A DNA stretch of 64,000 bases from Nocardia sp. XZ_19_385 (GCF_015355755.1 NZ_JACVEE010000001.1:2542001-2606000); one strand, 5' to 3'; shown: positions 9,622-18,768, numbered from the stretch's first letter. A program made the numbers and translations. Notes: a model not told the origin generated them from the letters alone.

Positions 9622-10077
9622 ATGACCGATAAGCAGCGCAAAGCCGGCACCCCCTCAGCGTTCTCGATCTGGATGCAGAAGAAGATGAACGCCCGGATGA
9701 ACCGCAAGGTCCGCAAGGGCAAGGGCGGCTTCGCGGGCATGGAGGTCTTGGTCCTGAACACCGTCGGATCGCGCAGCGGCGAGCCCCGCGAAACCCCGGT
9801 GGCCTGGTTCGACGACGGCACCGGCGGCCGGCTGCTGATCGCCTCCGGCGGCGGCAGCCAGAATCCCGCCTGGTACACCAACCTGATGGCGCACCCGGAC
9901 CAGGCGACCATCGAACTGCCCGACAGCAACGGACCGGTCGCGGTGCTCCCGCAGCGCCTCGAGGGCGCCGAGCGCGAGCAGGCGTTCAAGATCATCACCG
10001 CCGCGCAGCCCCGCATCGGGAAATATCAGAGCAAGTCCGACCGCGAATACCCGATCGTCCGCCTCTCCCCGCGGTAA
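9622..10077 (+). CDS. Deazaflavin-dependent nitroreductase-family protein (Ddn-like)
   Basis: 151 residues, the usual length for the family of M. tuberculosis Ddn, small split-barrel proteins that bind coenzyme F420 and reduce quinones or nitro compounds. The segment MEVLVLNTVGSRSGEPRETPVAW is the family core (…LLLxTxGRxSGxxRxxPL…), followed by ASGGGSQNPAWYTNLMAHP, another hallmark. GGAGGAAG precedes the ATG. It is monocistronic and convergent with the monooxygenase gene at 10102. Confidence 0.88.
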   Translation: MTDKQRKAGTPSAFSIWMQKKMNARMNRKVRKGKGGFAGMEVLVLNTVGSRSGEPRETPVAWFDDGTGGRLLIASGGGSQNPAWYTNLMAHPDQATIELPDSNGPVAVLPQRLEGAEREQAFKIITAAQPRIGKYQSKSDREYPIVRLSPR

Positions 10078-10101
10078 TAACCCGCGGCCGCGTTTATCGG
10101 A

Positions 10102-11565
10102 TCAGGACAGTTTCTGCAGGTGGAAATCGCCGTCATCCGGGGCGGCGAGCATTGTTTCCATGGTGGCGCGATCGAAAGGCAGCAGGTCGATGCTGCCGCC
10201 TTCGGTGAAGTACCAGGAATTGCAGCCGGTGTTCCAGACGGTCGGGCCGAGCGCCTCGGTGACTTCGGCGTCGAAGCGGTCGGTGGCGGCGTCGGTGACC
10301 TCGACGGTGTCGAATTCACCCGCACGCCAGCGCTTTATCCAGGCGGTGATGTAGCGGGCGGTGACTTCCGCGGCGTGGTGCAGCGGGATCGAACCGGTGG
10401 GCGAGTTGGGGCCGAGCACCGTGAACAGGTTGGGGAAACCGGGCAGGGCGGTCATCCGGTAGGCCCGCGGGCCCTTCTGCCAGGCGTCGTCGATCGAAAT
10501 CCCGTCGCGGCCGCGGAGATTCATCGGCCGCATGTAGTTGTGCGCCTGGAAGCCGGTCGCGAACACGATCAGGTCGACGGCGTGCTCGCGGCCGTCGGTG
10601 GTGCGGATGCCGGTCGAGGTCACCTTGTCGATGCCCGCGGAGACCAGCTCGGTGTTGCGGGCACGCAGCGCGCGATAGTAGCTGCCGGACAACACTTGTC
10701 GCTTGCACAGCGGCTCGTAGTCGGGGGTGAGCTGGGCCCGCAGCTCCGGGTCGCGCACCTGAGCCCGCAGACTCAGCCGGGCGTACTCCTGGACCGCGCG
10801 CCGCCGCCAGCTGGGCCGGGTGACGATATCGGTGAACAGCTTCGCCCCGGCCATCCCCGCCTGGTACAGCTTCTTGTTGATCTCGGGCAACCGATCCAGC
10901 ACCGCGCCGACGACCCCAGGCTGCGGCAGCCACATCGGCGCCCAGATGACCCACTGCGGGCTGCGCACGAAATGCGTGAGCCGCGCCGCTTCCGGTTGCA
11001 ACGCCGAAACTACCTGCACGCCAGTGGAACCGGTGCCGATGACGGCGATCCGGCGGCCCGCGGTCGGCACCGCGTCGTCCCAGCGGGCGGTGTGCAGCAC
11101 ATCGCCGGTGAACTCGTCCAAGCCAGGGATCTCCGGCATGGCCGGATGGTGCAGCACGCCCGTGGCCGCGATGACGAAATCGGCCTCGTGCACGGCCCCG
11201 GCCGCGGTCTCCACCCGCCACCCGGCACCGGTGAACTGGGCCGCGACTACCTCCGAGTCCAACCGCACGTGCTCGCGCAGCCCGAACTGATCGACCACAT
11301 CGCCGAGATACCGCTGAATCTCCGGACCCGGCGCGAACACCTGCGACCACTTCGGGTTCGGCGCGAAACCGAACTGGTACAGCTGCGAGGGCACATCACA
11401 GGTCAGGCCCGGATAGCGGTTCCAATGCCACACCCCACCCACGTCGGATCCCTTCTCCAGGATCACGAAATCATGGAACCCATTGCGCTGCAACGTAATA
11501 GCACTGGCAATACCGGACACACCGGCACCGATGATCACGATGCGCGGCTCCCGACACCTCTTCAT
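10102..11565 (-). CDS. Flavin-containing (Baeyer-Villiger-type) monooxygenase
   Basis: NADPH/FAD monooxygenase that oxygenates ketones or heteroatoms. 487 residues. It has the FAD Rossmann motif IIGAGVSG near residue 10, the Baeyer-Villiger fingerprint FxGxxxHxxxW as FTGDVLHTARW near residue 150, and the NADPH motif GTGSTG near 175. The ATG at 11565 follows AGGAGG by 6 bases. It diverges from an LLM-type oxidoreductase with a strong palindrome between them. The substrate is not predictable; steroid or fatty ketones are plausible in this genus. Confidence 0.88.
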   Translation of the reverse strand: MKRCREPRIVIIGAGVSGIASAITLQRNGFHDFVILEKGSDVGGVWHWNRYPGLTCDVPSQLYQFGFAPNPKWSQVFAPGPEIQRYLGDVVDQFGLREHVRLDSEVVAAQFTGAGWRVETAAGAVHEADFVIAATGVLHHPAMPEIPGLDEFTGDVLHTARWDDAVPTAGRRIAVIGTGSTGVQVVSALQPEAARLTHFVRSPQWVIWAPMWLPQPGVVGAVLDRLPEINKKLYQAGMAGAKLFTDIVTRPSWRRRAVQEYARLSLRAQVRDPELRAQLTPDYEPLCKRQVLSGSYYRALRARNTELVSAGIDKVTSTGIRTTDGREHAVDLIVFATGFQAHNYMRPMNLRGRDGISIDDAWQKGPRAYRMTALPGFPNLFTVLGPNSPTGSIPLHHAAEVTARYITAWIKRWRAGEFDTVEVTDAATDRFDAEVTEALGPTVWNTGCNSWYFTEGGSIDLLPFDRATMETMLAAPDDGDFHLQKLS

Positions 11566-11584
11566 GCCCAACCTCCTCGTTGGA

Positions 11585-11612
11585 TACCGCCAGTATTCGA
11601 ATACTGACGGTA
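11585..11612. promoter_or_regulatory. 28-bp inverted repeat upstream of the monooxygenase
   Basis: TACCG at 11585 and CGGTA at 11608 flank a perfect 16-bp palindrome CAGTATTCGAATACTG (11591-11606), with one mismatched pair between. It lies 20 bp upstream of the monooxygenase start codon and is a likely operator for an unlinked regulator, since no regulator gene adjoins it. Confidence 0.65.
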
Positions 11613-11728
11613 TTTCGAGTGGCGCGGTATGTCAATCGCGGGACCGGCCGGGGCCAGTTTGCTGACTGTTGCGCCGGGTAGCACCTCGATAGTTCGTCGC
11701 AATGCGAAACCGAGTCCAGGAGGTAGCG

Positions 11729-12721
11729 ATGCAGATCGGGTACAAGCTGGCCGCGGAGGGTTTCGGCCCGAAGGAACTGATCCGGCAGGCGGTGCTGGCC
11801 GAGCAGGCCGGTTTCGACTTCGTCGAGATCAGCGACCACTTTCATCCCTGGCTCGACAATCAGGGGCACTCGCCGTTCGCCTGGACCGTGCTCGGCGCCA
11901 TCGCCGCCGAGACCGACCGGATCGGGCTCGCCACCGGCGTCACCTGCCCGACGCTGCGGTATCACCCGGCCATCGTCGCCCAGGCCGCCGCAACGCTGGC
12001 GCTGGTGTCGGACGGGCGGTTCACCCTCGGCGTCGGTTCGGGTGAGCGGCTCAACGAGCACATCGTGGGCTTGGAGTTTCCCGACGCGGTGCGGGTGCGC
12101 CAGGCCATGCTGCGGGAGGCGCTGGAGATCATACGGTTGCTGTGGACCGGCGGCTACCAGTCGTATCAGGGTCAGTACCTGCAACTTTCGGATGCGCGGA
12201 TCTTCGATCTGCCGGACCAGCCGCCGGTTATCGCGGTGGCGGCCGGTGGTGCGTCGGCGGCGAAGCTGGCGGCCGAACTCGGCGACGGGTTGTTCACCAC
12301 CGAGCCCAAGGCCGAACTGGTCGAGCAGTATCACCGTGCCGGTGGCGACGGTCCGCGCTACGCGGAGGTGCCGGTGGCGTGGGCGCAAGACGAGCACACC
12401 GGGGCGAAGGCCGCGTGGGAGACCTCGCGCTGGGCGCTCACCGGCTGGCCGGTGATGAGTGAATTGCCCAACCCCAAGAACTTCGCCGCCGCGAGCGCGA
12501 CGGTCCGCGAAGAGGACATCCTCGAGCAGTTCACCTGCGGCACCGATCCCGATCGCTTCGTCGCCGCCGTCAAGAAATACACCGACGCCGGTTACGACCA
12601 CCCCGTCCTGCAGAACGCGGGTCCCGACCCGGACGGTTTCATCGAGTTCTACCGCACCGAACTCGCCGACAAGCTGCGCGAACTGCAGCCGGTCCAGCCC
12701 GAGGCACTCGCCCGCGGCTGA
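11729..12721 (+). CDS. LLM-class F420-dependent oxidoreductase (G6PDH-related family)
   Basis: 330 residues, luciferase-like TIM barrel. Family landmarks are ISDHFHPW near residue 40, the conserved TGVTCPTLRYHPA (about 75), LGVGSGERLNEH (about 105) and PPVIAVAAGGASAAKLAAELGDG (about 170-190). These match the F420-dependent group that includes glucose-6-phosphate dehydrogenase Fgd1 and its relatives, which transfer hydride between F420 and a substrate. GGAGG precedes the ATG. The exact substrate is unknown; divergence from the flavin monooxygenase may mean a shared catabolic role. Confidence 0.87.
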   Translation: MQIGYKLAAEGFGPKELIRQAVLAEQAGFDFVEISDHFHPWLDNQGHSPFAWTVLGAIAAETDRIGLATGVTCPTLRYHPAIVAQAAATLALVSDGRFTLGVGSGERLNEHIVGLEFPDAVRVRQAMLREALEIIRLLWTGGYQSYQGQYLQLSDARIFDLPDQPPVIAVAAGGASAAKLAAELGDGLFTTEPKAELVEQYHRAGGDGPRYAEVPVAWAQDEHTGAKAAWETSRWALTGWPVMSELPNPKNFAAASATVREEDILEQFTCGTDPDRFVAAVKKYTDAGYDHPVLQNAGPDPDGFIEFYRTELADKLRELQPVQPEALARG

Positions 12722-12772
12722 GCCCCGCGGCTATCGTGGACGGATTCGCCGGGCGATAGCCGAGGAAGTCTC

Positions 12773-13963
12773 ATGACCGAGTTCGACCACACTGGCACCA
12801 TCGATTCCGACGCGCGGCGGGCCGAACTGGAGCGGCTCCGGGACCGCGCCGCGGCGCTGGTCGGCGCGTTCAGCGCGGACACTCAGCCCTACAGCACGCT
12901 CCCGAGCTCGCTCATGGACGCGGATTTCGTGCCCAGCGCGACCCTGAACGTCTCCCTGTTCTTTCGCTTCCTGATCGATGACACCGCGCCCACGGAGGAA
13001 GACACCGCGCCGCTGGTGCTGCGCGCGGTGAACCTGGTGCACGACGGTATGCCGCTGGTGGTGGTGCTGCACAACTACCGCGTCGGCATCGAATTCCTGT
13101 TCTCACAACTGATTCCGATGGTCGAGGACACCGGCGTCGTGTCGGATATCGCGCTACGGGTGACCGACTATCTGGGGCTGATCATGTCCCGCATCACGGT
13201 GGCGCTGGTGGATGAGGCGCGCCAGCCGCGCTGGGATCTGCTGGAGCGCCAGCGCGAGGTCGTCGACGCGCTGCTGACGGGCCGCGAGCCGGCCGGGTGG
13301 GCACAGGATCCGGAAACCCCGGTGGGCGAAGCGTTCCTGGTGGCGGTGGTGCGCCTGGGCGAGCCCACGCCCGGAACGCTGACCGGGTTGCGCGGTCGCA
13401 TCAACACCGTGCCCGGCACCCTGCTGCACCGCGACAGCGGGGGCTGGACAGCGCTGGTGCCGATGCGTCCCGGCGATGCCGACACCCCGGCGGCGAGCCT
13501 GCTGTCGCGTCTGGGTTTCCCTGCGGCACAACCACATCCGGAACTCTGGATCGGTGCCGCCGCGGCCCCGGCCCGGGCCGATATACCCGCCGCGTACGCC
13601 GAGGCGCAGATCGTGGCCGAGGTGGCCCGCTCGCTGCGCCGGTCCGAGATCGTGTGCGAGCGGGCGTTCATGGTGTTCGAGTACGCCATCGCCACCTCGG
13701 GTCCGGCCCGGCCGGGGCTGGCGGCGGTGCTCGATCCGCTGGACGGTCAGCCCGCGCTGGCGCTCACCCTCGACACGTTCATCGAGCAGCAGTTCAACCA
13801 CAACGCGGTGGCGCGGACCATGTTCATCCACCGCAACACCGTGAACTACCGGCTGACCCGGATCACCGACCTGACCGGCCACGATCCCCAGCAGCCCGAG
13901 GGCATCGCCACCCTGATGGCCGCGCGGGTGGCCCGGCGCCTGGAAGCCAAGGCGCGATCCTGA
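12773..13963 (+). CDS. PucR/CdaR-type transcriptional regulator
   Basis: 396 residues with a C-terminal helix-turn-helix typical of PucR/CdaR: FIEQQFNHNAVARTMFIHRNTVNYRLTRI (about 340-370). The N-terminal two-thirds is a GGDEF-like regulatory domain with no clear ligand motif. The TGA is followed after about 135 bp by a secreted lipase in the same direction, so regulation of that lipase is plausible. A decayed copy of such an HTH lies next to a decayed lipase at 15494-15894. Confidence 0.87.
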   Translation: MTEFDHTGTIDSDARRAELERLRDRAAALVGAFSADTQPYSTLPSSLMDADFVPSATLNVSLFFRFLIDDTAPTEEDTAPLVLRAVNLVHDGMPLVVVLHNYRVGIEFLFSQLIPMVEDTGVVSDIALRVTDYLGLIMSRITVALVDEARQPRWDLLERQREVVDALLTGREPAGWAQDPETPVGEAFLVAVVRLGEPTPGTLTGLRGRINTVPGTLLHRDSGGWTALVPMRPGDADTPAASLLSRLGFPAAQPHPELWIGAAAAPARADIPAAYAEAQIVAEVARSLRRSEIVCERAFMVFEYAIATSGPARPGLAAVLDPLDGQPALALTLDTFIEQQFNHNAVARTMFIHRNTVNYRLTRITDLTGHDPQQPEGIATLMAARVARRLEAKARS

Positions 13964-14098
13964 TCGTGCACATGCACAAGTGCCGCCGCCGAGCGTCGGC
14001 CGTCTGCCGATAGCGCGCGGCTCTAACATCCTGTGTGCTGAACCATAAGCGCTGGACAATTGTGTCCGGCCACACAGGAACAACGAGGTTACTGCGAA

Positions 14099-15433
14099 AT
14101 GGCCAGGAAAAATCTCCGACGACTCGCGTTGGCACTGACGTCGGCGTGCGTGGTGGCGAGTGCGGTGGGCGTGGCGTCCGCGCAACCGGGGCCCCCGGCC
14201 TTTCCGCCGGACCAGAATCAGTTGCCGCAATTGCCGGCGGAGCCGCAGCTCTACGATCTGCTCCCGATTCCGACCCCCGCCGAGGATCCCTGGTACAACG
14301 ATCCGGCAGATCTGGAATCGTTCGCGCCCGGCCAAATCGTGCGTTCCCGAGAAGTCCAGACCCGGCTGCTGGGAATTCCGTTCCCGGTCTACACCAAGCA
14401 ATTGCTGTTCCGCTCCAACGACGTTCACGACAATCCGATCGTGACCGCCACGACGGTGATCGTGCCCGGTATTCCGTGGTCGGGCAGCGCGCGCCCGGTG
14501 GTGTCGTTCCAGGAGGCCATCGACTCCACCAATTCGACCTGCAACCCCTCCTACACGCTGCAGACCGGCACCATGAAAGAAGCCGCGCTGGCGGTGTATT
14601 GGCTGATGCAGGGCTTCGCCATCAACGTCCCGGACTTCGACGGCAAATTCAACACCTTCAACACCTATGCCGAAGGCAAGATGGTGCTGGACAGCCTGCG
14701 CGCCATGAAAAACGAAGCGAGCCTGGGCCTCACCGATTCCGGTATCGCCCTCTACGGCTATTCCGGCGGCGGTTCCGGTTCCATTCGCGCCGCCGAATTG
14801 CGCCAGTCCTACGCACCGGATGTGCGCCTGCTCGGCACCACCATCGGCGGTACCCCCGGCAACCTGATCGAGCAGGCGAAATTCGCCACCGAACAACAGC
14901 CCGGCCTCACCGGGATCAGCAACTTCACGATGTGGCTCGGTTTCGCCTCGCTGTCGCGGGAATACCCCGAGGCATTCAACGCGCAGGAACTGCTGACGCC
15001 CGAAGGCCAGCAGATCCTCGCCGACTTCCAAAACCGCTGCTACGCAACAATTGCCGCCACCGGCATGTACCGCCCGATCAGCGAATACTTCCAGCCCGGT
15101 AAATCCCTGGAAGGCTCCCCTGCGGTAGTCCAGGTCCTCCAGGACAACAGCCTCGGCAAATACATCCCCGACACCCCGATCCTCTGGTGGCACGGCATCT
15201 GGGACGAACTCATCCCACCCGCCAAGGTCGTACTCCCCACCGTCCAAAGCTATTGGGACCGCGGCGCCGACCTCCGCTTCTACACGGTCCCCGTCCCGGA
15301 GCACGTGGTCAACGCGGTCACCGGCTGGCCCCCGGCGGTCGCCTGGACCAGCGCCCTACTCCGCGGCCTCCCTCCGGGCCCGAGGTTCATGGCAGCCTTC
15401 GCTCCCCTGCCGCCGGGCTTCCCGGGTAGCTGA
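14099..15433 (+). CDS. Secreted lipase (LIP family)
   Basis: Exported acylglycerol hydrolase of the LIP (secretory lipase) family. 444 residues. Signal peptide MARKNLRRLALALTSACVV…VASA (1-28), then a Pro-rich linker and an alpha/beta-hydrolase domain. The nucleophile elbow is YGYSGGGS; an Asp in WHGIWDELIPP and a His in PVPEHVVNA complete a plausible triad. Paired cysteines (NSTCNPSY, NRCYAT) fit a disulfide outside the cell. It follows the PucR gene and ends at a terminator. Confidence 0.85.
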   Translation: MARKNLRRLALALTSACVVASAVGVASAQPGPPAFPPDQNQLPQLPAEPQLYDLLPIPTPAEDPWYNDPADLESFAPGQIVRSREVQTRLLGIPFPVYTKQLLFRSNDVHDNPIVTATTVIVPGIPWSGSARPVVSFQEAIDSTNSTCNPSYTLQTGTMKEAALAVYWLMQGFAINVPDFDGKFNTFNTYAEGKMVLDSLRAMKNEASLGLTDSGIALYGYSGGGSGSIRAAELRQSYAPDVRLLGTTIGGTPGNLIEQAKFATEQQPGLTGISNFTMWLGFASLSREYPEAFNAQELLTPEGQQILADFQNRCYATIAATGMYRPISEYFQPGKSLEGSPAVVQVLQDNSLGKYIPDTPILWWHGIWDELIPPAKVVLPTVQSYWDRGADLRFYTVPVPEHVVNAVTGWPPAVAWTSALLRGLPPGPRFMAAFAPLPPGFPGS

Positions 15434-15444
15434 TCTCGAACACC

Positions 15445-15476
15445 GAGTCCCCATCCGGTTTACCGGGTGGGGACTC
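15445..15476 (+). terminator. Terminator of the lipase gene
   Basis: A 14-bp stem (GAGTCCCCATCCGG with its partner, one wobble pair) has loop TTTA and begins 12 bp after the lipase stop codon. There is no T-run. Confidence 0.7.
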
Positions 15477-15493
15477 AGTGCTGCCGCGGGTCG

Positions 15494-15655
15494 TCAGGTG
15501 CTGATCGAATCCTGTGCCGCCGTAGGCGGATAGAGGCGGTGAATGGTGATGGCGGCGGCCAGTAGCCGGGAGTTGTTCGGTTCGGCCGGGTCGATGCCGG
15601 TCAGCTCACCGACGCGGCGGAGGCGGTAGCTCAGGGTGTTGGGGGTGCACGTGGA
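15494..15655 (-). pseudogene. Remnant of a PucR-type regulator (C-terminal HTH only)
   Basis: Only about 53 codons remain, reading TPNTLSYRLRRVGELTGIDP and a following helix, then a stop at 15494. This matches the end of a PucR/CdaR regulator, including the one at 12773-13963 (HRNTVNYRLTRITDLTGHDP). Upstream on the same strand the reading frame turns into unrelated residues, and the opposite strand carries a broken lipase. No start codon or regulatory domain is left. Confidence 0.75.
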
Positions 15656-15689
15656 GTTGCCTCGCTCGCTATCCCCCGATCCGCGGCCC

Positions 15690-15894
15690 GCTCCGGCCGG
15701 AAGACGATGACTTTTACTGCCCGCCAGCCGATTTCGCACACGGCATCCCCGACGTTGCCGTAACCACGGTCCCGCTGCCCGACGGAGCCGAAGCCGTTAC
15801 GCGGCCGTTGATCTCGTTCCAATGCGCGATCGACGGCGTCAGCTCGAACTGCTTTCCCTCCTATGCGCTGCGCCGCGGCGCGCGGGCACTATGA
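15690..15894 (+). pseudogene. Remnant of a LIP-family lipase with an internal deletion
   Basis: In one frame this encodes PEDDDFYCPPADFAHGIP, which resembles the mature N-terminus of the neighbouring lipases, joined directly to DVAVTTVPLP…RPLISFQCAIDGVSSNCFPSYALRRGARAL and a stop at 15892. The second part aligns with VTATTVIVPGIP…PVVSFQEAIDSTNSTCNPSYTL of the lipase at 14099. About 45 codons between the two parts and everything after the conserved Cys-x-PSY region are missing, and no signal peptide is present. Confidence 0.75.
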
Positions 15895-15911
15895 GTGATG
15901 GCCGGCTCAGT

Positions 15912-17192
15912 TCAGATTGCCGCACAATCGTTGACGGCCGGTGCCTGGTTGAACCTTTCGTCGACAAATGTGGCTACGGCCGCCATGAAGGCCAGACCGG
16001 TCATTTTGTGGTCGATGGTCGTTTCACGGAACTGGACGGGTACACCCTTCGCGCAGTAGCCGCGCATGAGTTCACGTTCGTCGCCGGTCACCATGACCCC
16101 GTCGCCATAACCGTCGGAGTTGCCGATCATGACGAACATCGGCGCCTTCGGGTTTTCACCTGCGCGCATCCGGGTGTCGGACAACATATGAGCGAGTTCG
16201 GGAACTGTCATGTAGTCCTGGTACTCCGGGCGCAGCAGGTCTTGAATGCTCAGGGTGTAATCGACGGTTTCCAAACAGCGGGTCTGCACGTCGTCCATCA
16301 CCTGTTTGCCGTAATCGGACAGGTACGGGTCCAGATCGATGCCGTAGCCGCGCGCAACTCCGGCAAGAATCAGGGGGATCACCCGCGACCAGGCTTGAGT
16401 CCCGTTCATGTAGTCGATCGCATGCTGGTAATCGACCGGCAACCCGCCCTCGGCGACACCGACGATGTTCAGTTCCGGCGCATACCCGTTCGCAGCACCC
16501 TCGGCGGCGAATTCGGTGGCGATAGAGCCGCCGGAATAGCCGAGCATGACCACCGGTGTCTGTCCCGGATCCGCGCCGAGCCGGTGTTCGGCTGCTCGAA
16601 TGCTGTCGAGAGTGACCTGACCGGCCTGCCGACCCGCGCCGAAGGCGAGGTTCACGCCTTCATAATCGGGAACGACCACGGTGTACCCGGAGGCCAGGTA
16701 GCGGGCGATGACACCGAGATCAACGTAGCGGCCATATTCGCTGAGCCTGCCGCCACCACGCAACGAGTACGACGGGTTGCACTGCGAGCCGAGCGCATCG
16801 TAAAAGTTCTGGAACGAAACGATTTTCAGCTCGCCGACCGGGTTGAGCGGCCGGATGACGGTCGCGACACCGAGCAGTGGGCCCCCTGTTTGCCCGGTCG
16901 TCCGATACAGCAACTGGATCCCCTCGACCGGCACCGGAAGCGCGGGCGTCGCCGCTGCCAGCTGTACGGGCCGGTCGCGCAACACCGTCCCAGGCTCTAC
17001 CCCGTCCAGACTGCCGTCAAAGCTGTAGAACAAATCCTCATTCGGCGGCAGCAATTCCTCCGCCCGCGCCGGCGCCACAACAGACAACGCCACCGCGCAG
17101 CCCACCACGAATATCCGGGCACCACGAAAAATATTGGCACCGACCGTTTTCGGTACCCGGACAGAAAGGCCCGAACGGAGGCGCTGTGTCAT
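15912..17192 (-). CDS. Secreted lipase (LIP family), second copy
   Basis: 426 residues. A long basic N-terminus leads to the hydrophobic stretch IFVVGCAVALSVVAPARAEE, a signal peptide probably cleaved near residue 45. The triad candidates are Ser in MLGYSGGSIA, Asp in IGNSDGYGDG and His in TIDHKMTG; the family segment LKIVSFQNFYDALGSQCNPSYSL is intact. It runs opposite to the lipase at 14099, is only moderately similar to it, and its stop lies 17 bp from the end of the lipase remnant. ATG 17192 is preferred to the TTG 9 bases upstream. Confidence 0.82.
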   Translation of the reverse strand: MTQRLRSGLSVRVPKTVGANIFRGARIFVVGCAVALSVVAPARAEELLPPNEDLFYSFDGSLDGVEPGTVLRDRPVQLAAATPALPVPVEGIQLLYRTTGQTGGPLLGVATVIRPLNPVGELKIVSFQNFYDALGSQCNPSYSLRGGGRLSEYGRYVDLGVIARYLASGYTVVVPDYEGVNLAFGAGRQAGQVTLDSIRAAEHRLGADPGQTPVVMLGYSGGSIATEFAAEGAANGYAPELNIVGVAEGGLPVDYQHAIDYMNGTQAWSRVIPLILAGVARGYGIDLDPYLSDYGKQVMDDVQTRCLETVDYTLSIQDLLRPEYQDYMTVPELAHMLSDTRMRAGENPKAPMFVMIGNSDGYGDGVMVTGDERELMRGYCAKGVPVQFRETTIDHKMTGLAFMAAVATFVDERFNQAPAVNDCAAI

Positions 17193-17350
17193 GGTCGGCA
17201 AACCTACAGCAGCATTTGCGTTGAATTCGGTAATCCGCCCGGCGAGTCCAGCGCGCCGATGAATCTACGTCAGCGGCGTCGTCTGAACTGCTGGACGGCC
17301 GAGAACTCCCCCCTCGACCGTTGCCGACGCACCCGTACTGGAGGTATCCC

Positions 17351-18016
17351 GTGTCGAATATCGTTGCTCGCGAAGCACTTTGGGCGATGGTCCACGCCGA
17401 ACGCGCGGCCCTGGCCGCGGATCTCGCCGACTTGGACGACCAGCAATGGGGACAGCAATCTCTCTGCGGTTCCTGGGTGGTCGAAGAAGTCGTAGCTCAC
17501 CTCACCGCGGCCGCGAGCATCGGCAGGCGACGCTGGCTCTTCAGCGTCCTGGGCGCCCGCTTCGACTTCGACAAGCACAACAATCGCCGACTCGCCGAAC
17601 ACCGCGGAGCGACCCCCGCCGAAACCCTCCAACGATTCCGCGCGATCCGCACCAGCACCACCGCGGCCTCCGGCCACACCGCAGCCTGGCTCGGCGAGGT
17701 AATCGTCCACGCCCAAGACATCCGCCGCCCCCTCAACCTCCCCGCCACCCCAACAACCGAAGCCACCACCGAGGTCGCACGCTTCTACTCCGAACGAAAC
17801 TTCACCGTCCCCAGCCGAACCGCCATCGAGGGCCTGCGATTAGAAGCAACCGACGGACCGTTCACCACGGGCACCGGCCTCCTGGTCACCGGCCCAACGC
17901 TCGCTTTGACCATGGCAATGGCAGGCCGCCACACCTACTGCGACGACCTGTCCGGACCCGGTGTACCGACGCTCCGCGACCGCACCGCCCCAGGCGAAAG
18001 CGGTACCAAGGGCTAG
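17351..18016 (+). CDS. DinB-like/maleylpyruvate-isomerase-type protein (TIGR03083-like)
   Basis: 221 residues, four-helix-bundle fold. W-x(5)-SLCGSWVVEEVVAHLTAAASI matches the N-terminal helix of mycothiol-dependent maleylpyruvate-isomerase-like proteins, including a metal-binding His. The second metal motif appears as GEVIVHAQDIRRPL (typical HxxDxR). Such proteins often act with mycothiol, but most are uncharacterised. GGAGG lies 6 bases before the GTG at 17351. It is divergent from lipase 2 and convergent with the TetR gene. Confidence 0.8.
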   Translation: MSNIVAREALWAMVHAERAALAADLADLDDQQWGQQSLCGSWVVEEVVAHLTAAASIGRRRWLFSVLGARFDFDKHNNRRLAEHRGATPAETLQRFRAIRTSTTAASGHTAAWLGEVIVHAQDIRRPLNLPATPTTEATTEVARFYSERNFTVPSRTAIEGLRLEATDGPFTTGTGLLVTGPTLALTMAMAGRHTYCDDLSGPGVPTLRDRTAPGESGTKG

Positions 18017-18080
18017 ACGTCGAAGCGGGACTCGACTGCGTTCCGGTACAGACCAACGTCTTGCTGCTGATCGCCCTCGC

Positions 18081-18650
18081 CTACTCGACCGCCGCGCCCC
18101 CGATCAAGGCTGCGTATGCGGCGGCAAGGATCTCCTCCGAGAGCGGGGAGCCCTTGGTGGCCCGGGACAGGACCAGCGCACCGAACAGGGTGCAGAGGCG
18201 GACGATGCCGTCCTGGTCGTCACCGCCGAGGAAGTCGGCGAAGTCGGCCACCCCCTCGGTGTAGACCCGACGGGCCTCACGACCCCCGCCATCGCGTGCG
18301 ATGTCCGTGGCGAGCGCGGCGACCGGGCAGCCGTCCGCCGGGTCGTCGCGGTGTTCGACGGAGAGGTAGGTGTCGATCAGAGCCTGCTGGGCGGCGGCGC
18401 GCTGCCCCTCGTGCCGCTCCAGCCCGGCGCTGTGGCGCTGGGTGAGCTCGTCGAAGGCGTGGGCGGTGGCCTCGTCGACGAGCGCCTCCTTGGAAGCGAA
18501 CTGCTTGTAGAAGGCGCCGTGGGTCAGGCCGGCCGCCTTCATCAGGTCGGCGACGCTCACCTGAGTTCCCTGCTCCCGGAACAGCCGCGAGGCGGTGTCC
18601 ACCACCCGCCTGCGGTTCTCCTCCGCCTGCGCCTGCGATACGCGGCTCAT
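18081..18650 (-). CDS. TetR-family regulator of the SDR/quinone-oxidoreductase cassette
   Basis: 189 residues with HTH TASRLFREQGTQVSVADLMKAAGLTHGAFYKQFASKEALV at about 18-57 and a C-terminal domain containing GCPVAALATDIAR, typical of the TetR subgroup regulating reductases and efflux pumps. It diverges from the SDR gene; two dyads and a strong -35 element lie between them. It probably represses itself and the two-gene operon and responds to an electrophile or quinone (inference). Confidence 0.88.
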   Translation of the reverse strand: MSRVSQAQAEENRRRVVDTASRLFREQGTQVSVADLMKAAGLTHGAFYKQFASKEALVDEATAHAFDELTQRHSAGLERHEGQRAAAQQALIDTYLSVEHRDDPADGCPVAALATDIARDGGGREARRVYTEGVADFADFLGGDDQDGIVRLCTLFGALVLSRATKGSPLSEEILAAAYAALIGGAAVE

Positions 18651-18668
18651 GCATCACTCTCCCATTTG

Positions 18669-18724
18669 GATGTCGATTGACATCTATCATAGACCAGTGT
18701 TTAGATTGGTTGCATAATCTAAAC
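18669..18724. promoter_or_regulatory. Promoter and two TetR-type operators
   Basis: GATGTCGATTGACATC (18669-18684) and GTTTAGATT-N8-AATCTAAAC (18699-18724) are perfect dyads. A rightward promoter overlaps both: -35 TTGACA at 18677-18682 and, 17 bp on, TTTAGA at 18700-18705. Repressor binding would therefore cover the promoter of the SDR operon. Confidence 0.65.
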
Positions 18725-18768
18725 CGTGTGGGTGACCTGACGGCACCCGCCATAGACAAGGAGCGGGC

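Noticed and set aside
13154..15304. A 716-codon open frame antisense to the PucR and lipase genes
   Set aside because: It spans two well-supported genes and the gap between them and shows no recognisable domain.
15494..15894. The PucR/lipase fragments explained as a sequencing frameshift
   Set aside because: The fragments lie on opposite strands and lack large internal and terminal parts, which a single base error cannot produce.
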